From Paucibacter sp. TC2R-5 (lineage in GTDB: Bacteria; Pseudomonadota; Gammaproteobacteria; Burkholderiales; Burkholderiaceae_C): 64,000 nucleotides of DNA. The notes under the pieces were generated by a model, which saw only the letters and a program-made list of their open reading frames with translations, did no database searches and had not been told where the DNA came from. Shown here piece by piece: positions 1 to 8,429 of this stretch. A program made the translations under genes and the position numbers. Where the stretch lies: positions 533,962-597,961 of the forward strand of contig NZ_JAJIRQ010000003.1 in NCBI RefSeq assembly GCF_025717605.1, given 5' to 3'. Positions within the stretch are counted from its first letter, which is position 1. Every line of letters begins with the position of its first letter.

Positions 1-1
1 C

Positions 2-1030
2 GTGAGCGCCAAGCCGGGAGCCACCCTGGACGCCAGTTCGGCCTTTGCCCGCGAAGGCTTGGGCAAGCCCGAGAGTCTGTTCATGGGGGTCGGCTCGGTG
101 GACGGCACCAACCGCATCATTGCCTCACGCCAGATCAGCAACTACCCGCTCTACCTGCTGGTAGCGACCGGACTGGACGAAGCGCTGAACGAATGGCGCC
201 ACTTCCGCAATGCCGCCCTCGGTCTGACCCTGCTGCTGTCGGCCGCCATCATAGGCGCCGCCGCCACTCTGTTGACCGGCCTGCGCCGCCAGCACGACAG
301 CATGGCAGCGCTGCGTGCGAGCGAAGCCAAGGCGCAAGCCGCCAATCAAACCAAGAGTGAATTCTTGGCTGCGATGTCACATGAGCTGCGAACCCCCTTG
401 ACCAGCATTCGCGGTTTTGCAGAGTTGATGGAACAGCGCCTGGAGGACCCCAAATTTCGCAAGCAAGCAGGGCTGATCCGCAAAGGCGCCGAGCACCTGA
501 ACACCTTGCTGACCGAAATTCTCGATCTCTCCAAGGTCGAGGCCGGAGGCCTGAAACTGGCGCTGGAAGAGCATGAGCTGCGTCCCCTGGTGCAGGGCTG
601 TGCCGACTTCTTCACCCTCAGCGCCAGCAACAAGGGTCTGGCCATGGAGGTACGGGTGGATGAAAACGCGCCAAGCCATTTGCGCTGCGACGGTTTGCGC
701 CTGAAGCAAATCCTCAACAACCTGCTCTCCAACGCGATCAAATTCACTGCTAGCGGCGCCGTCACGCTATCGGTGGAGCGCATCTCGGACGGCTTGCTGG
801 CCTTTCATATCGATGACACCGGGCCCGGCATCCCACTGGCAGTGCAGGAGCATATCTTCGAGAAATTCCGCCAGGCCAATGCGCAAATCAGCAGCGAGCA
901 TGGCGGCACGGGCCTTGGGCTGGCCCTGTCACGCGGCTTGGCCGAGGCGATGCATGGCAGCCTGGTGGTCAAGTCCGAACTCGGCCATGGCGCCAGATTC
1001 ACCTTGACCGTGCCCTTGCTAAGCGCCTGA
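2..1030 (+). CDS. Membrane sensor histidine kinase, 5'-truncated by window edge
   Basis: This is the C-terminal part of a sensor histidine kinase; the reading frame is open to the window edge, so the GTG at base 2 need not be the real start. The visible part holds the end of an extracytoplasmic sensor region resembling dCache/PDC modules (residues 1-68), one transmembrane helix (about 71-95), and a kinase core. The H-box is SHELRTPLTSI with the phospho-acceptor His at about residue 127, followed by an N-box (LNNLLSNAIKF), a G1 box (DDTGPGIP) and a G2 box (GGTGLGLALS). No receiver domain follows before the stop. It converges on the CHASE8-type kinase gene with only 11 bp between the stops. The stimulus and partner regulator are not visible. 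Confidence 0.85.
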   Translation: MSAKPGATLDASSAFAREGLGKPESLFMGVGSVDGTNRIIASRQISNYPLYLLVATGLDEALNEWRHFRNAALGLTLLLSAAIIGAAATLLTGLRRQHDSMAALRASEAKAQAANQTKSEFLAAMSHELRTPLTSIRGFAELMEQRLEDPKFRKQAGLIRKGAEHLNTLLTEILDLSKVEAGGLKLALEEHELRPLVQGCADFFTLSASNKGLAMEVRVDENAPSHLRCDGLRLKQILNNLLSNAIKFTASGAVTLSVERISDGLLAFHIDDTGPGIPLAVQEHIFEKFRQANAQISSEHGGTGLGLALSRGLAEAMHGSLVVKSELGHGARFTLTVPLLSA

Positions 1031-1041
1031 ATTTGGCCGTT

Positions 1042-3633
1042 TCAATGTGGGAAGTCTCGGTACTGCGAGGCTTGGGGCGCGACGCAGGGCACATCCACAA
1101 TAAAGCGGCTGCCTTGGCCCAGCTCACTCTCGACCGAGATACGCCCGCCCAAGGACTTGGTGACCAAGCTAAACACCGTGTGCAAGCCCAGGCCATTGCC
1201 GCCCGAGCCCAAGCGCGTGGTGAAGAAAGGATCAAAAATGCGCGGCAGGCTTTTGGGGTCAATGCCCCGGCCATCGTCGGCAACGATCAAACGCACACGC
1301 TGCCCCTTGTCATGCAAGCTGGCGCTGATTCGAGTGCAGCCCTCTTTCTCACCCTGATGCGCGTGCACCAAGGTGTTGCCCACCAGTTGCGTCAACACGC
1401 GCTCCAGATCACCGGGCCAGCTGTCCATGTGGATGCCAACAGGTATGTCGGCAAGCAGCTTGTGGGGTGTGGCTGCAAACTGCGATTGCAGGGCATTGAC
1501 CATGTCCTCCACCGTCGATCGCAGCTCGAATTGCCTGCGCTGACCGCTGGTTTGGTCCGCCGCCATCTGCTTGAAACGCGACACCAACTCGGCCGCCCTT
1601 TGCAGATTGCGCATCAGCAGGGCACTGCTCTCCTTGGCCATGTCGAGATAGCTCGCCATGCTGGAGCGGCGCACCGTACCTGCGGCCACCTCTGCGGCCA
1701 GTGTGCCGGCCCCGTCTTGCAGCGTCGAGGCCACCACCAGGCTGTTGCCTATCGGTGTATTGAGCTCATGCGCAACGCCGGCCACCAAGGCACCCAGCGA
1801 GCCCAGCCGCTCATTGCGGACCAACTCGTCCTTGGTTTCTTGCAAGGTTTCCAAGGTGTCGGAGAGCTGTTGGTTGGCGTCGGACAAGGCGGCAGTGCGC
1901 CGCTCCACCCGCAGCTCCAACTCCTGATTGAGCGAGGCCATCGCGCGCTGCGCCTGCACCCGGGTCGAGATATCGATCAAGCTGAACTGGACCAGCGTGG
2001 CCGTCTCGGACTCAAAGCGGTCAAGATGCACTTCCGCCTCCCAGGGCGGCTGCCCGGCGCGCAAGAGTTGCATCTCAAAAACACTGAGCTCGCCATGCAA
2101 GGCCGCGCGAATATGCGCCACCAACAAGTCGGCAGAAGCCCCGCCATCGGCCTGCAAGGCCGGCGCAACCTCGGCGGGCGACAAACCCAACAGCTGCGCA
2201 GGCCGCGAGAACCCGAACACGGCCAAAGCGGCCCGGTTGCAATCCACAAAGCGCATCGCCGTCGGATCCAAAATGCCTTGCGGCATACAAGACTCTCGAA
2301 ACAGCAATTTGTTGTAGGCGTCGCTGGCGCGCAAAGAGCGTTCGGCACGGCGACGGCGACTGTCTCGCTCGACCAAGGCAATCAGGTCGGCCAGTTCGCA
2401 GGCCAGGGCGATGTCGTCGCTGCTCCAACTGCGTGCTTCAGGGCCGAACACCTCAAAGCAGACATAGCTCAACTGCCCCGATTGGCTGCTGCCCGCAGCC
2501 GCCCACAAAAAGCTCGCCGGCCCCGAGGCGCCCAGCAGCAGCTGCTCATTCGGACCAAGACGCGACTCCGAGCCGCAGTCAGACACGGCCAAATAGCGCT
2601 CGCCACTGGCAGCCCAGTGAGCAATCCCGAGGCGCAAAACGCCCTCACCCGCCTTTTGCGGGGCGACGCTGCCTGCTGCTTTGCTGGCCGTCTCGAAGCA
2701 GTCATAGCCATCGGCCTCGCTATGCACGCCTACGCTGACGCGCCCCAGCTGAAAAAAGCCCAGCAAACGCCGACACATCAGACCCGCCAACAAGGCCACA
2801 TCGGCGCCCGTAGCGGCCGAAGATTTGGCCAGTTCGGACAGCACCGCCTGGTCGGCACGCAAACGCTCGAAGCGACCCAGCGCGGCGATGCGCCCGGATT
2901 CAAGCTCCGCGTTTTGCTGCTCGATGGTGGCGATCAAACGATTGAAAGCACTCGCCAGCGCGATCAATTCGACAGGACCCGCCGGGCTTGCCCGCAAGGA
3001 ATAATCGTGTGTGCTGACGATCGCTCTGGCCACGCCGCTAAGGTCTTGAATCGGGTGAGAAATCAAACGCTGCATGCGCAAGGCCGCCAACAGGGCCAAC
3101 ACCGCAGCCAGCAGCACCACGCCGATCTGCAACTTCAACTGCCTCAGGATGCTCGCGTTGACCGTTTCGAGCGAGGAATCAATGAACAGCTGCGCCAGCC
3201 TTTGCTGGTCAATGCTCACGGGGAAGCGCACCCGGATAGCCTCGGCTTGAATCTGCAATAAATCTTGTTCCGGCGGCGGTGCTGGCTGGCACATAGAGCG
3301 CTTATTCGGCGCCACCAATGGGTCATCACGTTGGTACTGCGCAAACAACTCGCCCTGATCGCCGTAAAGGCAGGCCAGCACCACATGCCGCACGTCGCGC
3401 AAGCTGGCCAGGTTTTCGTTGGCGGTCTTGCGGTCATCAAAGGCAATCGCCGCCGTGCTGCGGTTGCCCAGCAATGTAGCCACCGTGGTGAGCTCAAGCC
3501 CCAAGGCCTGCTTTGCATTGCGCGACTCGTAGGCAATGTGAATGAGGCTGGACAAGAGCAAGGTGCCCACGCAAACCGCCATGATCAGCATGACGCTGAG
3601 GCTGCGAATCGGCATATTCGCCAGCCGCTTCAT
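1042..3633 (-). CDS. CHASE8-HAMP-GAF-PAS histidine kinase
   Basis: Inner-membrane sensor kinase of 863 residues. A transmembrane helix at about 9-33 precedes a periplasmic domain (about 35-165) resembling CHASE8, as in the c-di-GMP cyclase YfiN: it has the STAAIAFDDRKTANENLASL pattern. A second helix lies at about 168-187, then HAMP (187-240), a GAF-like domain (about 260-420), a PAS domain (about 440-560) and a coiled coil. The kinase core has an H-box GVAHELNTPIG (His622), an N-box with Asn753, DDGRGI at 786-791 and GGNGLGLH near 811. The start overlaps the yfiR-like stop as ATGA, so the two are translationally coupled. In YfiBNR systems the CHASE8 partner of YfiR is a diguanylate cyclase; here the output is a kinase instead. 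The cognate response regulator is not in the window. Confidence 0.88.
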   Translation of the reverse strand: MKRLANMPIRSLSVMLIMAVCVGTLLLSSLIHIAYESRNAKQALGLELTTVATLLGNRSTAAIAFDDRKTANENLASLRDVRHVVLACLYGDQGELFAQYQRDDPLVAPNKRSMCQPAPPPEQDLLQIQAEAIRVRFPVSIDQQRLAQLFIDSSLETVNASILRQLKLQIGVVLLAAVLALLAALRMQRLISHPIQDLSGVARAIVSTHDYSLRASPAGPVELIALASAFNRLIATIEQQNAELESGRIAALGRFERLRADQAVLSELAKSSAATGADVALLAGLMCRRLLGFFQLGRVSVGVHSEADGYDCFETASKAAGSVAPQKAGEGVLRLGIAHWAASGERYLAVSDCGSESRLGPNEQLLLGASGPASFLWAAAGSSQSGQLSYVCFEVFGPEARSWSSDDIALACELADLIALVERDSRRRRAERSLRASDAYNKLLFRESCMPQGILDPTAMRFVDCNRAALAVFGFSRPAQLLGLSPAEVAPALQADGGASADLLVAHIRAALHGELSVFEMQLLRAGQPPWEAEVHLDRFESETATLVQFSLIDISTRVQAQRAMASLNQELELRVERRTAALSDANQQLSDTLETLQETKDELVRNERLGSLGALVAGVAHELNTPIGNSLVVASTLQDGAGTLAAEVAAGTVRRSSMASYLDMAKESSALLMRNLQRAAELVSRFKQMAADQTSGQRRQFELRSTVEDMVNALQSQFAATPHKLLADIPVGIHMDSWPGDLERVLTQLVGNTLVHAHQGEKEGCTRISASLHDKGQRVRLIVADDGRGIDPKSLPRIFDPFFTTRLGSGGNGLGLHTVFSLVTKSLGGRISVESELGQGSRFIVDVPCVAPQASQYRDFPH

Positions 3634-4244
3634 GGCCGCCCTTTCGCGCCGCCAACGGTGCGCACCGCAACCTCGACCAGCTTGGCACTGGGCTTCAAAT
3701 TGGCGCGTTTGAGCACGTCCAGATTGATCTCCAGACGCAGCTTGCCGTCAACCACCACAAACCCAATACCGCCGCCCGCGTCGACAAACTGGGCCGCCCC
3801 TCCCACGGTCAGCACGGGCGAGTCGGCCAACAGGGCACTGAGTTCAAGCACGGTCTTCTTGGTCGGGAGATCGGTGTAGACAATCTGGCACAGGCGCGCT
3901 TCGGAGGCCGAGCTGGGGTAGAGCAAAGCTATCGGGCGCGCGCCCAAGGAACGGGTGCTGAGCTCGCGCAGACTTTCTCCGAAGGGGTTGCTGCCCAGCA
4001 CGCAGATGGTGAATGCCGAGTCCCCAGCGCGCTGCGGGGTCTCGGGCCACTCCACGAACTGCCCGATGCGGTAAAGAAACGCTGCCTTCAGGCGATATTC
4101 GCTGGGCAATTCATCGGGCGCGGCATAGGCAGCCTGACCCTGCAGGGCTGCGCCGATCCAAGCGAACAGCCACAACACACCCAGATGCAAGCGACGCGCA
4201 TTCGCTTTACATGTTTGCTTGCAACTTGGCTTGGCCCAGCTCAA
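3630..4244 (-). CDS. YfiR family (DUF4154) periplasmic protein
   Basis: Secreted protein of 204 residues with a basic start, a hydrophobic stretch and a likely signal-peptidase site after about residue 41. The mature part has family hallmarks of YfiR/DUF4154: an early YRLKAAFLYRIGQFVEWP segment, FTICVLGSNPFGESL, then a glycine-rich GGGIGFVVVDGKLRLEINL segment and KLVEVA near the end. YfiR of Pseudomonas is a periplasmic repressor that binds the CHASE8 domain of YfiN. Here it lies between a TonB-dependent receptor and a CHASE8-type kinase, with 4-nt stop/start overlaps on both sides. By analogy it would control the kinase; this is inference. I see no lipobox. Confidence 0.88.
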   Translation of the reverse strand: MSWAKPSCKQTCKANARRLHLGVLWLFAWIGAALQGQAAYAAPDELPSEYRLKAAFLYRIGQFVEWPETPQRAGDSAFTICVLGSNPFGESLRELSTRSLGARPIALLYPSSASEARLCQIVYTDLPTKKTVLELSALLADSPVLTVGGAAQFVDAGGGIGFVVVDGKLRLEINLDVLKRANLKPSAKLVEVAVRTVGGAKGRP

Positions 4245-6325
4245 AACGCCATCCTGAAATCAAGTCGCCACTCCCGACCCGGCATCGGTGCGTCCCCCGG
4301 TATGGCCTGCGAGTCCAGTGGCTCGGTGGCACGGGCATTCAGCGCATTCTTCAGGCCCATTGAACAAGACCAGGGCTCGCCCGGCGCCTGCCAACGCAGC
4401 CCCAGATCGAGCAAGGCATAGGCCGGCAAAGGCGACTTTGTCACGCCCGCGGGTCGCGGCCGCTCCCCCACCCAGCGTGCCTGACCATTCGCGGTCAAGG
4501 AAGGCAGCAAACGCTGATCCAGACTCAAACTCAGGCTGTGACGCGGCGCAAAAGGCGCGGGGTCGCCATTGCCGTCTTTGGCCCGCTGATAAGCGTAGTT
4601 GAATGCCAAGCGCGAACTCTCCGTCGCGCGCCAATCCAGCTCCAACTCGGCGCCGGGCGCCGACAACTCGCCCACGTTCTTGTAAGTGCCCTGGACGAGT
4701 CGAATCAAGTCCTTCATTTCGTAATAAAACAAGGCCAGGCGCGGATTGAAGCTTGGCCCCGCCGTCCAGTCGATTTGCCACTCCAGGGTGTCGACCTTTT
4801 CCGGGCGCAAGGTCTTTGAGCCGATGTTCACCGGGTTGGACGCGACGAACTGCTCCTTCATGGACGGCGCGCGAAAAGCACTGCCATACAACCATTTGCT
4901 GACCAACTCGGGCGCATGTCGCCACACCAGCGAGGCACGCGGGTTGATGGTCGTGCCAAAGTCACTGAAACGGTCGGCGCGCAGGCCCAGCGTCACCTCA
5001 GCGGCGTCATTCAGCCGCCACACATCTTGCAGCGACATATAACGCGTGCTGCGCGACAGATCGGGCGCATAAACAGCTGGCGTGCCGGTCACATCCACCA
5101 GGATGCCGACAGGCCCGCCATTGCTGAAATTCTTGCTCTCCCAGGCATGGAAATCTTGCCGGTTGACCCCGAAAGCCAACCTCAGTCGATGGCCATCCCA
5201 GCCCAAATACTGCGACTCCCAGTCCAAGCGGTAGCTGTTCTCTTCTGAGCCGGGGTTGCCGATTGCGCCGTCCTTGAAGGTGAACAGGCTTGACTCGCCC
5301 GCGCCGAACAGCTCGCCACGCGTATTCACCGGCAACACCGCACCGGCCGGGAAGACGCGGTAGTTTGCGTCGAACCAATGCTGGCCCCAAGACGCCCTCA
5401 GCACCGAGCGCAGCGCGTCGCTGCCACCCGGCAACTGCCAGCGCAGCTCGGCCAAGGACTGCCGCGCCTCGGATTGCGAGCTGGGATCCAATGCGCCGGC
5501 AATACCCCAGGCGGCGCCCATTTTGTCGGCGCGGTAATGCCAAAGGCGCAGCTGCAGGTCCGCACGGGCCAGCTCGACATGCACATTACTCAAGCGGTAC
5601 TGGGTATCCAGCGCCCCCGGGGCGAGTGAGGCCTGACTGCCAAAAATACCGTCAAACTCGGTCTGCTGATCGGCCGGGATGCGGCGTGCGCGGTCACCGT
5701 CACTGCGTTGCACCTCGGCCGAAAGCATCAAGCCCCAGTCGGCGAACTTGCTCGTCTTGCGCGCCCACAGCCCGGCCGAGTTGAAGGCGCCGGCGCTGAC
5801 ACCTGCGGCCGTCTCGGGTTCGCGCATGGGGTCGCGCGTCACGATATTGATGACGCCCGCAAAGGCATCGGCCCCAAAGACGGCGGAACCGGGCCCGCGC
5901 ACCACTTCGATACGTTCTACACCGGCAAGAGGCAAGCGCACGCCAGCCCCCAAAGCGCCGGTAAACACCTGGTTGATCGGCACATCGTTCAGCGTCACCA
6001 AGACCTGCGGGTTGTCAAACGTATACATACCGCGGATGACGAACAGCGGCTGCCGATTCTTTGGCGAGATGTGCAAGCCGGCCACGCCGGTCAGGGCCTC
6101 TTCGAGCGTACGCGCGCCCATAGCCTCGATTTGAGAGGCGGTGACGATGGCGACGATCGCCGGCGCTTCGCGTGCGGGCATCTTGAAGCCGGTCGCACTG
6201 CGCACGTCCAGCTGCGACAAGGCGTCAATGTCCAGGTCCAACAAAGAGGCCGCACGCCCCTGAAGTGCACCGAGGGCTCCCAAGCTGAGCAAGGTGAACG
6301 ACCGCAGCAATCCTTGGTGCTTCAT
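4241..6325 (-). CDS. TonB-dependent outer-membrane receptor
   Basis: Outer-membrane beta-barrel receptor of 694 residues. It begins with a signal peptide (MKHQGLLRSFTLLSLGALGA...) and then a plug domain with the usual landmarks: IVTASQIEAMGARTLEEAL, LFVIRGMYTFDNPQV, VERIEVVRGPGSAVFGADAF and GVINIVTRDP. The barrel ends in LDFRMAF, a C-terminal aromatic signature of outer-membrane barrels. An in-frame ATG 54 bases upstream exists, but the signal peptide starts at 6325, so I use that. The gene is first in an operon with the yfiR-like gene and the kinase. The ligand cannot be deduced. Given the neighbours, it may act as a sensor or transducer as well as a transporter. Confidence 0.92.
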   Translation of the reverse strand: MKHQGLLRSFTLLSLGALGALQGRAASLLDLDIDALSQLDVRSATGFKMPAREAPAIVAIVTASQIEAMGARTLEEALTGVAGLHISPKNRQPLFVIRGMYTFDNPQVLVTLNDVPINQVFTGALGAGVRLPLAGVERIEVVRGPGSAVFGADAFAGVINIVTRDPMREPETAAGVSAGAFNSAGLWARKTSKFADWGLMLSAEVQRSDGDRARRIPADQQTEFDGIFGSQASLAPGALDTQYRLSNVHVELARADLQLRLWHYRADKMGAAWGIAGALDPSSQSEARQSLAELRWQLPGGSDALRSVLRASWGQHWFDANYRVFPAGAVLPVNTRGELFGAGESSLFTFKDGAIGNPGSEENSYRLDWESQYLGWDGHRLRLAFGVNRQDFHAWESKNFSNGGPVGILVDVTGTPAVYAPDLSRSTRYMSLQDVWRLNDAAEVTLGLRADRFSDFGTTINPRASLVWRHAPELVSKWLYGSAFRAPSMKEQFVASNPVNIGSKTLRPEKVDTLEWQIDWTAGPSFNPRLALFYYEMKDLIRLVQGTYKNVGELSAPGAELELDWRATESSRLAFNYAYQRAKDGNGDPAPFAPRHSLSLSLDQRLLPSLTANGQARWVGERPRPAGVTKSPLPAYALLDLGLRWQAPGEPWSCSMGLKNALNARATEPLDSQAIPGDAPMPGREWRLDFRMAF

Positions 6326-6427
6326 GATGGACCGACCCCGCGAATGAGCAGGATTCAAGTCTATAGCGCCGACCCGCAAAGGGGTAAAAATACCATTACA
6401 GGGAATCGGCGATATAGGGGGCGTTTT

Positions 6428-6449
6428 CCAGCTATTTGCCAGCTATTTG
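6428..6449. repeat. Perfect 11-bp tandem repeat upstream of the receptor operon
   Basis: CCAGCTATTTG occurs twice back to back, about 100 bp upstream of the receptor start codon in the 164-bp gap between it and the yciH-like gene. The 11-bp period is about one helical turn, which would suit two side-by-side protein contacts. No function is known; a regulatory role is inference. Confidence 0.5.
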
Positions 6450-6489
6450 CCGGTGGTGTATCCCCAGAGTCAGCCCATTCTTTGCCGGC

Positions 6490-6882
6490 TCAGCCGCCGG
6501 CGCGCTTGACCTGCCACTTGGGCTCTTTTTTCTTCAAGAGCTCGACCACTCGCTCGCAGTGGTCGCCCTGCACCTCGATCACGCCGTCCTTGACCGTGCC
6601 GCCCGAGCCGCATGCGGTCTTCAGCTCCTTGCCCAGCGCGACCAGCCCTTCGGCATCCAGCGGAACGCCCTTGACCAGAGTGACGCCTTTGCCGGCCCGG
6701 CCCTTGGTTTCGCGGGAGACGCGCACAACGCCGTCACCCTTGGGTAACACCGGGCGGCCGCAGCGGCAGTCGGCCTTGGCTTGGCGGCAGTCGGGGCAGG
6801 TGCGGCCCGTTTCGGTGGAATAGACCAGGCCGCTCAAAGCGCCCAATGCGCCCAGACCGTTCAAGGGTTTGTTGGATTTCAT
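6490..6882 (-). CDS. yciH: YciH/SUI1 family translation factor-like protein
   Basis: Protein of 130 residues related to eukaryotic eIF1/SUI1. An N-terminal zinc-ribbon-like part carries CPDCRQAKADCRCGRP, and the SUI1 fold follows: VRVSRETKGRAGKGVTLVKG, LKTACGSGGTVKDGVIEVQG and a C-terminal helix ERVVELLKKK. In E. coli YciH influences start-site fidelity, but its physiological role is minor. It is the last gene of a minus-strand run; its ATG overlaps the dusC stop by 4 nt. The family match is clear and the length is typical. Confidence 0.9.
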   Translation of the reverse strand: MKSNKPLNGLGALGALSGLVYSTETGRTCPDCRQAKADCRCGRPVLPKGDGVVRVSRETKGRAGKGVTLVKGVPLDAEGLVALGKELKTACGSGGTVKDGVIEVQGDHCERVVELLKKKEPKWQVKRAGG

Positions 6883-7916
6883 ATCGGGGCCTCCGCTGGC
6901 ATGCCGAACAGTTGCAGGTGCAACTCAAACGGCGAATTGATGGTGCGCACGCGCAAATAGGCTTCCTCGGCCTCGGGGTAACGGCGACGCAGATAGTGCA
7001 ACCATTGCTTGAGCCGCCCGGCCTGGTGTTTGGCCGGCATATGCACCATCACCTGGCCCCAAAACAGCCGCATCAAAGGCAAGAGCTCCTGCCAGCTCAA
7101 GGCGGCAGCAGCGGGCCTGCAGATGGCCAGCGCCAAGCCTGGGTCGGCCACCATGCCGCGCCCCAGCATCAGGGCGCTGCAGCCGGACTGCTGCAAACAA
7201 GCGCGTGCATCGGCAGCCGTCCAGACCTCGCCATTGGCGACCACGCTCACCTCTACCTTCGTTCTGACCGCGTCAATACGCTCCCAGTAGGCGGGCGGTT
7301 TGTAGCCGTCAGCCTTGGTGCGAGCATGGATCACCAACTCCTCGGCGCCGCCGTCCACCATGGCCTGCGCACATTCGAGCGTGCGCGAGTCGTCCATATA
7401 GCCCAGCCGCATCTTGGCCGACAGCGGCATGCCATGCGGCATCGCGCGCTTGACGGCGCTGACGATCTGCAAAATCAACTCGGGCTCATCCAAAAGCACC
7501 GCCCCGCCGCGGTGCCGATTGACGTTCTTGGCCGGGCAGCCAAAGTTCAAATCAATCCCGGCGGGCTTGAGCGCCGCCAATTTTGCGGCGTTCTCCGCCA
7601 TACAGACCGGGTCCGAGCCCAGCAGCTGCGCGCGCACGGGCACACCGGCAGGCGTCAATCCGCCGTTGAGGAGCTCAGGCACGATGCGCGTGAATACACG
7701 GTTAGGCATCAAGCGATCGGTGATGCGGATGAATTCGGACACGCAGCGGTCAATGCCGCCGACGCGTGTGAGCACATCGCGCAGCATGTGATCGAGCAGC
7801 CCTTCCATAGGTGCTAGAAGAATGACCCCTCGCCCACCGCGGACGTCAGGAAGGGCGGGCGATCCCCCGAGGGGATGAGGGTCGGCTTGGGGCGGCCCGG
7901 CGCTCGACCCCATCAT
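6879..7916 (-). CDS. dusC: tRNA-dihydrouridine(16) synthase DusC
   Basis: FMN-dependent enzyme that reduces uridine to dihydrouridine in the tRNA D-loop. Family motifs are intact: VILLAPMEGLLDHMLRDVL at the first barrel strand, GIDLNFGCPAKNVNRHRGGA with the catalytic cysteine, ELVIHARTK, VVANGEVW and ALMLGRGMVADP. The C-terminal KQWLHYLRRRYPEAEE segment fits DusC rather than DusA or DusB. The ATG at 7916 overlaps the upstream ygjP-like stop. It gives about 30 extra N-terminal residues rich in Pro, Gly and Ser that DusC proteins lack. No ATG, GTG or TTG lies between them and the first barrel strand, so the extension seems real or the start is non-standard. Confidence 0.92.
   Translation of the reverse strand: MMGSSAGPPQADPHPLGGSPALPDVRGGRGVILLAPMEGLLDHMLRDVLTRVGGIDRCVSEFIRITDRLMPNRVFTRIVPELLNGGLTPAGVPVRAQLLGSDPVCMAENAAKLAALKPAGIDLNFGCPAKNVNRHRGGAVLLDEPELILQIVSAVKRAMPHGMPLSAKMRLGYMDDSRTLECAQAMVDGGAEELVIHARTKADGYKPPAYWERIDAVRTKVEVSVVANGEVWTAADARACLQQSGCSALMLGRGMVADPGLALAICRPAAAALSWQELLPLMRLFWGQVMVHMPAKHQAGRLKQWLHYLRRRYPEAEEAYLRVRTINSPFELHLQLFGMPAEAPI
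7862..7876. repeat. Short hairpin in the DNA encoding the DusC N-terminal extension
   Basis: ATCCCC-cga-GGGGAT is a perfect 6-bp inverted repeat inside a G/C-tract-rich stretch that encodes the extra N-terminal residues of DusC. It looks like intergenic repeat DNA captured into the reading frame. This is a judgement from base composition, not from a database match. Confidence 0.4.
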
Positions 7917-8422
7917 GCCTGCTCCTGCGCAGCGGCAATGTCTTGCTGGGTCAGATACAGGCGCAAGTCGAACTCCAGCTGCCCGTAGCTGGGCTCCATA
8001 TGCTGGCAGAGCTGATAAAAAGCCTTGTTGTGATCAAGTTCCTTCAGATGCGCCAATTCGTGCACGACGATCATCTTCAGGAACTCGGCCGGCGCCTCTT
8101 TGAACAGGCCGGCGATGCGAATTTCGCGCTTGGCCTTGAGCTTGTTGCCCTGCACGCGGGAGGCCCGCGTGTGCGTGCCCAGCGCATGCTGAATGACCTT
8201 GAGCTTGGCATCAAAACAGACCTTGTTCAGCGGCTCGGCATTGCGCAAATAGCGCAGCTTTAAGTCCTGCGTGTAGTCGAACAAGGCCTTGTCGCTGCGG
8301 ACCTCGTGCCCAAGCGGGTAGCGACGCGCCAGCAGCTCACCGAGCCGCCCGGCGTCGATCAGGGCTTGAACTTGCTGCAGCGTTTCGGCCGGATAGCCGA
8401 CCAGATACTTCAATGACTTCAC
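7913..8422 (-). CDS. YgjP/WLM-like zinc metallopeptidase
   Basis: Protein of 169 residues with the zinc site HELAH at 121-125, followed by LKELDHNKAFYQLCQHMEP, as in YgjP (DUF45) metallopeptidases. The frame is open further upstream, but that part lies inside the M3 peptidase gene. I use the GTG at 8422, which gives MKSLKYLVGYP, has AAGG upstream and starts 7 bp after the M3 peptidase stop. The stop overlaps the dusC start as ATGATG. The substrate is unknown. It shares an apparent operon with two enzymes of housekeeping type. Confidence 0.85.
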   Translation of the reverse strand: MKSLKYLVGYPAETLQQVQALIDAGRLGELLARRYPLGHEVRSDKALFDYTQDLKLRYLRNAEPLNKVCFDAKLKVIQHALGTHTRASRVQGNKLKAKREIRIAGLFKEAPAEFLKMIVVHELAHLKELDHNKAFYQLCQHMEPSYGQLEFDLRLYLTQQDIAAAQEQA

Positions 8423-8429
8423 TGCGACC

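Noticed and set aside
1033..3261. 742-codon open frame on the plus strand
   Set aside because: It is antisense to the CHASE8-type kinase. The translation is rich in Gln, His and Arg and has no domain, as expected opposite a GC-rich gene.
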